The translations under genes were made by a program, and so were the position numbers. Below, one piece after another: positions 1 through 9,600 of a DNA stretch of 64,000 nt. Numbering within the stretch: position 1 is the first letter of the stretch; each line of letters starts with the position of its first letter. The notes beneath the pieces were generated by a model. That model saw nothing but the letters and a program-made list of their open reading frames with translations, did no database searches and was not told the origin of the DNA. This DNA comes from Pyrus communis (Eukaryota; Streptophyta; Magnoliopsida; Rosales; Rosaceae): assembly GCF_963583255.1 (NCBI RefSeq), contig NC_084819.1:6222501-6286500 (forward strand), written 5' to 3'.

Positions 1-703
1 TCGGAAGGCGACCATCATGAACATGTGCATCTTGATACAGAGTCACCTTACCGCCTCTCCTAAGAGGAAAGTAAGTGCCGGGGACGCCTTGATGATCAGG
101 ATCCGAACCTACTCCCTGATCATAAAATGTCAGTTTTTCAATTGGGATATACTGAATTGACAATCTCAAAACGGCTCCAGGCTTACAAGCTTTCCCGCTC
201 GAATTAAGTATCGGAAATGTTCCCTCTACTTTCATGCCAGAAAGTAATTGCTCAACTGGGATTCCCACAGCACCCATGATCTGTGATCCCACAACATCAC
301 TGTCTTTCACAACAAACTGCACCTCCGAAGCATAATGCGCGACCGGAACATCAAAATGCTGCCCCCAAACCGGGTTTTCGCTATTACTAATCACAAACGT
401 CCTCCCAACCACAGCACCTGACACAGAAATTGTCACATAGGGATCACTGGTTATCTTCTGCGGCGCTTGCCCTTCGGTCTTGCTGCCAAACTTCCCTGGA
501 AATTTAGCAAACATGTCTCCGAGAGTCCTATGAACCATGTCCATGTTAGGAAGGTTTCTGGCCTCCATTACCCATATAACTAAGTTGCCATGTAAAAGAC
601 AGACCTTGAGAGACCCCTTGGCAGTCTTGAATGGCAAAACTTGTTGGCCCTGCCCATGCTCTGAACCTCCAAACGATAGCGAGGTGTACGCAGGATACGC
701 CAT
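1..703 (-). CDS. Phospholipase D, gamma-like, first exon (partial, C2 domain)
   Basis: The minus strand reads open from an ATG at 703-701 to the window edge, so the gene continues to the left. The start MAYPAYTSLSFGG and a Gly/Gln-rich stretch precede a C2 domain at about residues 30-190, with the segments GSLKVCLLHGNLVIW, SDPYVTISVSGAVVGRTF and NPVWGQHFDVPVAH. It ends in KVTLYQDAHVHDG, which in plant PLDs lies just before the catalytic part. Plant C2-PLDs hydrolyse phospholipids to phosphatidic acid at membranes, and the C2 domain gives calcium-dependent lipid binding. The short N-terminus without a proline-rich extension fits the gamma rather than the beta type. Both catalytic HKD motifs would lie outside the window and cannot be checked. 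The family call is firm; the subclass is inferred. Confidence 0.93.
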   Translation of the reverse strand, partial: MAYPAYTSLSFGGSEHGQGQQVLPFKTAKGSLKVCLLHGNLVIWVMEARNLPNMDMVHRTLGDMFAKFPGKFGSKTEGQAPQKITSDPYVTISVSGAVVGRTFVISNSENPVWGQHFDVPVAHYASEVQFVVKDSDVVGSQIMGAVGIPVEQLLSGMKVEGTFPILNSSGKACKPGAVLRLSIQYIPIEKLTFYDQGVGSDPDHQGVPGTYFPLRRGGKVTLYQDAHVHDGRLP

Positions 704-1536
704 ATAATCAAGAGTACTTGCTCACCACTCAAAGATTTTGAACTTGATGATATCTATATCACTTACATATCAAACAAACTCAGCCAACTAAATACTTTCG
801 CTAAACAGGATTCGAAATCAAAAAATGGCGATAACCCAATTCAGAAAACACCCCAAAGATTCTTGTTGCTCCACCAGAAAAGAAAGAAACAGATGTTCTG
901 GTGAAATATTGGAGTACCAGAAGGAATGGGCCAAAAAATAAGAGTAAACGTGGGGTTTAAGGGGAGGACAAAAATAAAACATGGTGGGTTGGTTTGACTT
1001 GGTAAAATAAGGTGGCCTTGGAAAGATGAATATTATACAATAGAAGCAGCAGCAGTTGAATTTGAATGAGTGTGAAGAAGGAAGAAGAAGACGCAAACTT
1101 TCCCATTATTTTAATTATTTGAAATATGGAGAGTTATTGAATAATCAACACGACATTAAAAAATAGGGAGATATTATATATGATTGATTGTCTTTGGTTT
1201 TGCGTGGAAAGTTCTATCAAGTTTGGAATATTACATTAAGAAACCCCTTTGAGGTTTTAAAGTTATTCCATGGCTATACCATGCTTGATAATTGATATAA
1301 TTTAATTATTATCTCGACACTCTCTTAAGGTTTTATCATGAGATTTTAAAAATTACACGAACACATCTTGAAATTTCAAAGAAGCATGTCATGCATGATA
1401 TTGTTTAATTATTACATAATACGAACAATATTAGAGGAGAAAAAATCGAACACAAAATCTTGTGCAAAATATTGTGTTATAACTTATGTAGTGAGCATGT
1501 GATGTCATATCTTTAAGTTTGATGCCTAACTTTCAA
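704..1536. other. Upstream region of the PLD gene
   Basis: No coding sequence is supported here. The first ~400 bp would hold the 5' leader and promoter of the minus-strand PLD gene. A purine-rich run (about 1060-1095 on the plus strand) gives a CT-rich minus strand, as is common in plant leaders. Beyond about 1100 it is AT-rich filler. Confidence 0.5.
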
Positions 1537-1690
1537 TGGGGATTTTAACAAAACACTTACAGTACTGTTCACTTTTAACAAAAAATATATTTTTACTCTA
1601 AAATGTCACTCCTAGTACTATTCACTTACAACACTTTTTTGTCATTTTAATTAAAACTCAAAATTTTCAAATCATTTTCTTTAGTTTTCT
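1537..1690. mobile_element. Short MITE-like repeat
   Basis: A ~155-bp AT-rich unit begins GGGGATTTTAACAAAACACT and ends in AAATCATTTTCTTTAGTTTTC. It holds two related internal blocks, ACTGTTCACTTTTAAC and ACTATTCACTTACAAC. From memory it resembles a very common apple/pear MITE. Terminal inverted repeats are weak and no target duplication was confirmed. Confidence 0.5.
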
Positions 1691-3109
1691 GTAACTTTTA
1701 TGTAATGAGCATGTGATCTCATATCTTTAGTAACTAGTGAGCACTAGGACTCCTTTCGATGTTAATGAACCTTTATCATGCAGCCTATAAGGACCAAAGT
1801 ATCTAGTGATTGCTATGTGTAACAGCTTTTTGAATTTAATACACTGCAGTGATTGTAAATCCTTCACGTACTAATCAGGTCAACTGTGTGACGCATCTCT
1901 TTGCTTATTATTGACGCAATTTGTGTACATATCCTTATATCATGTGACGTGATCAGTGGTTTATGAAAACACTACTAGTGTTGGATGGTCAATCCCCACA
2001 CGTTTTTTACATGAGTGTGGAACTCTGCGTTAGTTTAAGGTGCCTTGTCAAAACCTTGAGTAGGTTTTTAGGCTCTTATAAACAATTTGATTGCTTTCAG
2101 GTGTGCCACTATTAGTTAAGGCCAACAGATTGATTGTTTATTAAGTATTTGTTGAGTTTGTCTGGTTGCGCCCCAAGTAAACTGAACTTCTTATCAAAAA
2201 TTGTTCCATGAAAGGATTAAATCCATGTTAAGTTCTTTTTATGCCTTGGTGACAAGGTGTGACAATGACTTTTATTTTCTTTTATATTGATGCTAAGAGA
2301 GAACCACAAACTGATCAAAAGTGATCTAAGTCAGTTTGCAATCTTTGTTATAAATGTAAAAACAGTAAGTAAAACGAAACAAAGTACAAGTAAAAAGGTG
2401 AAAGTAAGAAGTTGTCAAGACTTGCAAAATATTAATTAAACCATACTAAATTGCATGAAAATATAATAAATTGAAAATAAACAAATAATACAAGTGATCA
2501 GGCAAAGATTAAACCTATTAAGGCAAGTTTTACCCACAGTTAGGCATAGTTATCCACCGATCGGGTAGATCCTAGTACATGTAGAAAGTGTTTGTGAAAG
2601 AAATTTTGACACGCCCCAACTCCAATATCCCCAAATATCAGGGTAGACACGTGCTGATCGACACTTGAGGGTGACAAAGCCATTTTAAACACGCATATAA
2701 CTAAAACATGTAATTAGATGTTCAGAGCATACAACTAAACAAGAATAATGTGAAAGAATGATTATGGAAAGGTATGAACTGAGGAATGGGACCTACAGAA
2801 AGGAGGTATAAAATCGTGCTCAGAAATGAATACCACCGTCTGAAGGCAAATCATTTTATTTAGGAACATACTGACCCCCTGTTTTGAATAATAAAAAAAC
2901 CATTTTATTTAGGAACATACTAACCCCTTGTTTTGAAAACTCATATATATATATATAGGTTTTTTCAAAAACTCTACATGCCATGCAAACGTTCATAAAA
3001 TCAGTACATATAAAACCGTGCTCAGAAATGAATACCACCGTCAGAAGGCAAATCCGTTAAATACATCATACTGTACTCTTTAGGGGTATCATAGTCGCTT
3101 GAAGGCAGT

Positions 3110-3410
3110 ACCTGTCCATCACCCGAAGGTGAAGTTGTACGACATTGGGTTATGCCAATGAAGAAACCATGGTCCATCACCTGAAGGTGAAGCTGTACGA
3201 CTCCGGGTTGCGCTGGAGAAGAGGATATATAACATCACACACCGACACTAGCCCCGACTAGTGAGCGGGGGGTATAGCATAAATATCTCACTCCTTATTC
3301 GCCCGAAGGTGAAATTGTACGACACTGGGTTACGCCAGTGAATAAACCATGGTTTATCACCCGAAGGTGAAACTATACGACTCAGGGTTACGCTGGAGAA
3401 AATTTATATA
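3110..3410. repeat. Degenerate tandem repeat inside the solo LTR
   Basis: The block CCCGAAGGTGAARYTGTACGAC followed by YGGGTTRYGCY recurs four times, at about 3121, 3180, 3301 and 3359. The copies pair as two long units, each with a short and a long arm. It is part of the LTR and not coding. Confidence 0.75.
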
Positions 3411-4204
3411 CATAAATCTCCTCAACTGTGTCCTATGGCCATAGACGTCTACATACCCGTTTTGTGTGGATGTGTTGTATGATAACCCATTAGATACGTA
3501 CCGAAAACATATCTCAAAATCTCATATCCAAATCTGGAGCTCAAAAGCTTAAAGCCTCAACACATAAATTCATGATAACTCACATTCGTAAATCCATAGA
3601 ATTCTTATTGTGAAAATCCCATAATTCATAACCTTTAGTAAAAACGTAAATTCAATAAATCATAAATATGTATAAAAGCAATTTTAATAAATCATAAATC
3701 CTTTATAAAGCATAAATATAGAAATTTGGAAAACATAATATAAGACATATTCAATGCATGAAATATGCAATGCATGCAAGCCTAATATTTTATAAAACCA
3801 TGCAAGTTTAGAAGGGGTTCACTCACTAGTATTCCATTGCCCAAAAGCCGCTCGAACTAGCGAGGATGGTGTCACTTCTCGCCATTGACCTAACCACATT
3901 AGATGTCATTTAGTAAAACTCTATTAAAATGATCGAACATTGCAAAACGGACGACAGATTCGGATTCAGCACGTCGAAAAACCTAAGGAGGGACCTCATG
4001 TTCTTTTACGTGCCGCCATGCGCCGAGTTGGGTCATCAGAAAGTTCACCAAAAAAGTCATCGACGCTACCATGGTTGTTACCGTGGATGGCAGCAGAGCA
4101 TAGTACCTCCAGCAGAGGGGCGTGCGCTCCATGTGCTGGCCCATGGCAGTGCACACGCGATCCTACTCGCAGACCTACGCTTTGACCATGGAACATGGGC
4201 TGAG

Positions 4205-4460
4205 ATCCGGGTTGGGTGGGATATGGGCTAGGGTTAATGGATTGGGCTAGTTGTTGGGTTGGGCCTAGGGTAATGGGCCAAGGGTTTTGGGCTTGGTTTA
4301 GTATCTGGGTTGTTAGGTTGGCCGAGTTATAAGGTTTGGCTTAGTAAATGGGTTCATAGATTTAGGCTGGATAATGGTTGGGCTTACTTAGTTGGGTTGC
4401 ATGGCCCAATAGTTTGGGCTGGGTTAGTGGATCAGGCTTAAGGTTTACCGTTTATGGGTT
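4205..4460 (+). repeat. GGGTT/GGGCT-rich strand-biased tract
   Basis: Irregular but dense recurrence of TGGGTT, TGGGCT and AGGGTT motifs on the plus strand with almost no C runs, inside the solo LTR. The repeat spacing is not regular. It could form G-quadruplexes. ORFs over 3929-4231 look like chance openings. Confidence 0.55.
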
Positions 4461-6185
4461 GGGTCGACCCGGTTAAGTTCATGGGTCGCCAGACCCAACG
4501 AAGACGAAGGTCGGACCTGGGGTTTTTGGCCGGGAAACTTCCCCGGCTTCGATTTAGGGCCACAACTCAACTAAAATCGATGATTCAAAAGCCATATTGA
4601 AGCTTAAAACATGGAGAAACAAGATCATACCAATTTGGGGTCGAGTTATTGTTGATGTTGGCCAGGAATGCCATTCAAAACTCATGTCCTCGTCGAAAAA
4701 CTGGGAAATGTTTTCCCGAGCTAGTTTCTACATAGAATTTACGCAAAACTCGCATGTAAGCTCGAGATCGAGCTAGAAATTGAAAACTAAGATAAGATGA
4801 CATGGTGTTGGTCCTTAACGAGGTTGGGAGTGCGAGGTTCGTCGAGAAAAATTGTCAGAGAGTAAGCCACGATGGTGAAGGTTGGTGGTGTCTCTGTTGC
4901 AATGTGCACAGAGAGAGAGGTGAGAGTTGAGAAAGAAGGGATGGAATAGTGAGAGAGTAGGTTAGTAGTCTGTGTACGTGTGTGAGTTGCTTGGGAAGAA
5001 GAAGAGAGTGTTGGGAGAGCTGAGAGAGTTCTAAAGTTAGTGAGGAAATGAGATGAAAAGTTCTAGAGAGAGAGTTCGAGAGAGGTATCTCATGGGAGAG
5101 AAGGAAACACCCCAGAAATGGGGAAGATTTCGCCATATGTCAGCCAATGAGAGATCCCAAAATGCCTTATCATTCCGAGTTTTGTAAAATCTTTGTTTTA
5201 GCTCCAAATTCAATTCCGCTTACGTCCACGCGTCCGTAGTGACGAGTACTACCAGAATATGCTAAGGAAATGAATCTTAGGTGACACGACAAGGCAGTCA
5301 ACAAAAGTCAACACATTCGCCTCAAAAGGTATTTTCGTAATTTCACATTTTAAAATTATAAAAACCGTAATTTTGGGGGATGGGTCATTACAAATTTTAA
5401 TACAAGGAATCGATACTACAAGTAATGTAGCAGGGCTATAAAGGTACAGGGTGCTTGAAGTACAAAAGAAATTTGTAAAAGTTGCCTTACAAAGCTTTGA
5501 AGTCTTTTATATGTTGAGTTGAGCGTCATTTTTTCTTCCTTTCTGCTGCCTTTTATAGAACCATCTCCTACTTCTAAGGTAAGCTTTCTCTCTCAGGTCA
5601 TTCTCTTTGATCCAAGTTGCTAAGAGCAAGTCTAGCATGGTTAAACGCCAAGGGGATCGGCTGCTTTAGCAAAGCTGTCACCGACAGGATTTGCAGGAAA
5701 TGAGACCCGTACTGGACAGGCTATCTGTAGCCATTGCTAGGTGCAACATGGCACCCACTCGGCCGTTGGATTTCAACGACTCTTTTTTCTGGACCGTTCG
5801 ATTTTCAAAGATAAAAAAAATTTCAAAAGTCCCCTAACCGCTAGATGACGTGGCACGATCTGAGCCTTTCAAATCCAGATCAATGGTCCAAGTTTTTCGG
5901 CTTTAAAAATTAAAATAAAAAAATAAAATAAATAAAAAAAATTGATATGTTACCATTATGCTATGTGTCACCATTTGGAGGGTTGGATTTCAAATTTTGT
6001 ATAATCCAACAGTATAAATTAATTAAGTAAATAAAAATTCGAAAAAAAATTTAAAAAATTTAAAAAAATTATTTTATTTTTCTATATGTACCTTATCGTT
6101 ATCTTCCACCTTACACCACACCTTCATATTTTCTCAAATACTTTCAACCACATTCCAATCTTTCTCTCAAAGTTTCTATATACTT

Positions 6186-7006
6186 TTGTTTCCAAAAAAA
6201 GGGCCAATGATGCAAGTACGAATTGGACACTTACTGAAGATGTTGCATTATGTTCTACCTGGGTTGAAGTTACTCATGATTCGATTACATGTAATGAGAT
6301 GCAGTTACGAGAAATGTGGAGCATTGTTCATTCCCTTTTTCTTGAGAAAATTGGTGGCGAAAGAAGGGAACAATCGCTCTCAAGTTGTTGGAGAATACTT
6401 AGCCAATCGTTTATTCATTGGAGATACACCTTGGCACAATCTAATACTAATATTCAAAGTGGGGAAAATTACATTGATCAGGTAGCAATATATTATTTAT
6501 TTGTTTGTAGTATACCAAAATTTACATTAGCTACTTTGATTATAATTTTTTCTTCTCCTGCATTTTGTAGACATTTTCAAGCACAAGCTTGGTACAATGC
6601 CAAAAACAAAAACAAATTATTCAATCGGTGGAAATGTTGGAATATTGTCAAAGATTGTCCCAAATTCAGAGTTGTGCATGTCGGTCCAAAAGTTGTCATG
6701 AACAACACATCTCTACACTATATGCCAGATCATGACTCGCATGTTAATGAAAGCGACACATAACAAGTGCCGAAAGCAACCCCTGAACAAGTGTCGGGGT
6801 CGACCCGTTATCCACTGAGGTCTCAAGGTGAGAAGACTTCAATGAGAAGAGGTGGTTCTTCCAAGAACGATTATACAAAATATATGGAAGAACTTGCTCG
6901 CCAAGGTGAATTGACTTTGGCGTGGGAAATGGCTAAATTTGAGGCTGATAAGGCTAGAGATGAGGCAAAAGTTGCAGCTGCTGAGAGATTATTTCAAGTT
7001 TCTTGA
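6186..7006 (+). pseudogene. Harbinger ORF1: Myb/trihelix-like protein remnant
   Basis: The reading frame holds a Myb/SANT-like segment (NWTLTEDVALCSTWVEVTHD, then REMWSIVHSLFLEKI and SLSSCWRILSQSF). A likely intron of about 90 bp follows (GTAGCAATAT at 6482 to TTTTGTAG at about 6571), then AQAWYNAKNKNKLFNRWKCW and IVKDCPKFRVV. A TAA at 6761-6763 interrupts before a C-terminal part rich in Glu, Lys and Ala (to 7006) that resembles the NAM-associated C-terminal domain. In this superfamily ORF1 is the DNA-binding partner that helps the transposase. The in-frame stop and AT-rich decay suggest a pseudogene. Confidence 0.8.
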
Positions 7007-7069
7007 GCTTGTTTCAACGACCACAAGTGTTCTATCAAGTCACTTTGTTGGGCTTTGTGATATTATGAG

Positions 7070-8130
7070 GATTGGAGTGAAGTATATCGTTGAATGAGCC
7101 TTTCATTGTAATGTCCATCTCTTTCTAATGGCTTGTGTTGCACGGGTTCTTCGGTGGCATCATAAGCATAATATATCTGTATTTTGGAATTGTTCATCGT
7201 GTCTAGCTCAAATTTATCAATGACGTCATAATCATACTCATCTTCCACAATCATGTTGGGAAGAATGACACACGTCATCATGATGGATCGAAGCGACTCT
7301 AAATCAAACAATCTAATAACACCCTTGACAATCGCCTAACGAGCTTAGAGGATACCAAAACAACTCTCCACATCCTTCATACACCCCTCTTGACATTTTG
7401 CGAAGTGTTTTTCCTTTTCACTTCATGGATGTGACACTATTTTGAAAAATGATGTCCACATTGGGAAGATGTTTTCTACTAGGTAGTAAGCCTCTGAGTG
7501 TACGGTTCCATTATTTGTATATATGACTTGAGGAGTTCTTCCTTGCAGGACATCGTTGAACACTAGGGATTAAGCAAGGACATTGAGGTCATTTTGAGCT
7601 CCTGGAACACCAAAAAAAGCATGCCAAATCCATGTATCAAATGATGACACCGCCTCCAAAATGATACTTTTGGCTCATTTCCAGGTCCAATGCATAGAGT
7701 CGATACTTCCAATCATGCCAAGAAAACCTCGTATCTCACCCTTCTTCAAAAGCCTTTACGAGTCCATGGTCATGGGTCTCCGGAGGTACTTTTTGGTGTA
7801 GATAGATTCGATTGTGAAGCAAAACCTCATCAGGGACTCTAGAATGGTTGTTTTTCCCATCCTCGCTATCTCGTCGACTTGGTCTACAAATGCTCTATAT
7901 GCAAGCATCCACATGGTTGCAGTAATTTTTTGCTCAGGAAGGAGACCCATGACACCAAAAACATCATTCTTTTGCACAAAGTAAGAATCATGGTTACAAA
8001 TAGCTATCATGATTTTGTTGAACAAATGTCGTTGCATTCTAAATGACGTCTAAAGTACGCATCAGGGAATGCACTGTTACGGTCAAAATAATTGTCCAAA
8101 AGATCCTTACTTCATCGTTGCCTACTTCTA
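7070..8130 (-). pseudogene. Harbinger DDE transposase (ALP1/HARBI1-like), broken
   Basis: On the minus strand the order is an N-terminal part (FDRNSAFPDAYFRRHL, then MQRHLFNKIMIAICNHDSYF and QKITATMWMLAYRAFVDQVD), a middle part (VFNDVLQG, YYLVENIFPMWTSFFK, SEKEKHFAKCQEG, KDVESCFGIL) and a C-terminal part (MIVEDEYDYDVIDKFE, RDGHYNERLIQRYTSLQ). These match the plant PIF/Harbinger transposase layout. Stops occur in the middle part (before SEKEKH and after FGIL) and there is a frameshift near 8040. The N-terminus is cut at 8139 by an LTR. Nearby transposase-like ORFs over 7063-7311 and 7756-8037 are its surviving pieces. Confidence 0.85.
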
Positions 8131-8138
8131 TCAATGTT

Positions 8139-9117
8139 TGTAGAACGCATGTGTAAACACAAAAATTTTGTAACGAATGAAATGAGAACACGTGTACAAA
8201 GTAAATTCGTGTACAAAGTAAATTTGTATTGATTTGAATTTTAGGTTACAATCTCTGTTTACAATTTTCCTCTGATTTAGGCTTCAAATTTGATGTAGAT
8301 GCGTAGGTTGTTGATCCAAGGGTCGTGATGACTTGATCTCAGATGAATGATTGAACAATTGCTTCAAGTTTTAAGCTTGAAACAATGCGTGGATGGTCTT
8401 CACCTCAGGTTTAGGGCTGCGGTAAAGGGAATGTTGATGTAGGATTTCGTTGATTCAAGGGTCTTGGTGACTTGATCTTGAATCAGACATTTTTACAAGT
8501 TTTGAGCTTGCAACAAAGTCTTGAAAGAATCAGCACAGGTGCTTGTTGATTTTTCAAGGGAATGCTTCAGCTTTGGTCGAAAGAAAGCTTTGGCTTTGGT
8601 TATGCGTTCTTTGACGAGTGCTTTGGCAGCGTATTAGTCTTCAAAGATTTGGCAGAGGTTCTCCTTTTGTGAGAATTTCGGCCCTTCAATGTAGAAATTG
8701 TCGACCTTATGCTTGTCTTGGGACCTTGTATTTATAGACTTCCAAAGCCATGCCTTTGGGTGGATTTGGCATTGATTTGTGTCTTGATTCGTCCATGGGA
8801 GAATTAGGCATTTTTGTGTCTTAATTTCAGCCATTTTCCCTTGCTTGGCCGAATTATAGGGCTTTCTTGCCTATTTTGTGAGCAACCTTCAATTCTTGCT
8901 TGTTTTGTGAAAATGTTTTAGTTTTCATTCTAGTTTTGGGAGCAATTTGGGCCCTTTGCAGTTTTTAAGAGGGATTTTCTCCCTTTTGCCGATTTTTGGG
9001 AAATTTTGAGCTTCCTTTGCTACATGTCTTTGATGACTTGTCTATTTGTGATGAGTCATATGCCACGTGGAGCCTTGTGATGCATCATTTGTATGCAATG
9101 AAATTTCCATGTCTACA
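8139..9117 (-). repeat. 3' LTR of the Tat-lineage element
   Basis: On the minus strand the LTR starts TGTAGACATGGAAATTTC just after the tract GTGGGGGCATT, and ends GCGTTCTACA. The termini TGTAGA and TCTACA are perfect inverted repeats. Length is 979 bp. Its outer end abuts the interrupted Harbinger transposase. No 5' partner is visible in the window. Confidence 0.7.
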
Positions 9118-9130
9118 AATGCCCCCACTT
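9118..9130 (-). other. Polypurine tract (plus-strand primer site)
   Basis: The minus strand reads AAGTGGGGGCATT directly against the TG of the LTR. The same core, GTGGGGGCATT, precedes the 3' LTR of the other Tat-like element at 43422-43432, which supports both boundaries. Confidence 0.7.
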
Positions 9131-9239
9131 CAAGGCGCGTTGGAGGCATGTGCTTGTCACATGTAGGAAACGTGTTTTGAAGTCATGCAATGTGAATGTT
9201 CTAACTCAAGGGTCGTTGAGACTTGATCTTGAATTAGTT

Positions 9240-9600
9240 TGCTTCTTCAAGGGCCGTAGAGGCATATTTTTTGAATTGAAATGATGATTTTCGTCAAGGG
9301 CCATAGAGGCATATTTCTTAAACACAACATTTCTTCAAGGGCCGTTGAGGCTTGGTCTTGAATGAAAAATGAAAATTGTCTTCAAGGGCCGTTGAGGCTT
9401 GATTTTGAATGAAAATGAAATTTTCTTCAAGGGCCGTTGAGGCTTGATCTTGAGTGAAATGAAATTTTTCTTCAAGGGCCATAGAGGCTTGATCTTGAAT
9501 GAAATGGAAATTTAATTCAAGGGCCGTAGAGGCTTAATCTTGAAAAAAATGAGATTTTTTTTTTCTTCAAGGGCTATAGAGGCTTGATATTGAAAGAAAT
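9240..9600. repeat. Tandem array, ~45-48 bp unit
   Basis: About eight copies of TTCAAGGGCCGTNGAGGCTTG followed by a short A/T-rich stretch ending GAAATGAAA. It lies in the 3' untranslated part of the Tat element. The copies are well kept although the surrounding element is decayed. Confidence 0.85.

Larger units (their letters stand above)
2607..5392 (+). mobile_element. Solo LTR (Ty3/gypsy, possibly Tekay/Del type)
   Basis: The unit starts TGACACGCCCCAACTCC and ends GGGATGGGTCATTACA, the TG...CA form of an LTR. It is flanked by the 5-bp direct repeat AATTT at 2602-2606 and 5393-5397. No gag or pol reading frame is present, and the flanks join into one older repeat (copy A). This is what recombination between two LTRs leaves behind. 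The 2786-bp length and the CACGCCCC start fit long chromovirus LTRs, but the lineage is an inference. Confidence 0.8.
2020..5620 (-). mobile_element. Old LTR copy A, split by a solo LTR
   Basis: Two blocks (about 2020-2601 and 5393-5620) match in the same order the sequence at 15700-16500: TTGCGCCCCA, AACTTCTTAT, TTAAGTTCTTTTT, then GGAATCGATACTACAA, AATGTAGCAG and a CTATAAAAGGC TATA-like motif on the minus strand. The 2.8 kb between the blocks is a separate insertion. The copy is diverged and appears to be cut on the right by the Harbinger element. The left boundary is not resolved. Confidence 0.55.
5624..8138. mobile_element. Decayed PIF/Harbinger DNA transposon
   Basis: Two convergent remnants, a Myb-like ORF1 on plus and a DDE transposase on minus, give the two-gene layout of plant PIF/Harbinger elements. 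The left end may be GAGCAAGTCTAGCATGG after a TAA (5621-5623), the usual 3-bp target. The right end is missing because the transposase N-terminus stops at the LTR beginning at 8139. Both genes carry stops or frameshifts, so the copy is dead. Confidence 0.75.

Noticed and set aside
3929..4231. Open frames of 60-100 codons on both strands
   Set aside because: They lie inside the solo LTR, overlap each other on opposite strands and show no domain.
4855..5136. Minus-strand 93-codon frame rich in Ser and Leu
   Set aside because: It is the reading of a GA-rich tract in the LTR, a composition artefact.
9240..9600. Regular repeats considered as a CRISPR-like array
   Set aside because: Plant nuclear DNA; the spacers are themselves similar and the array is part of a retrotransposon.
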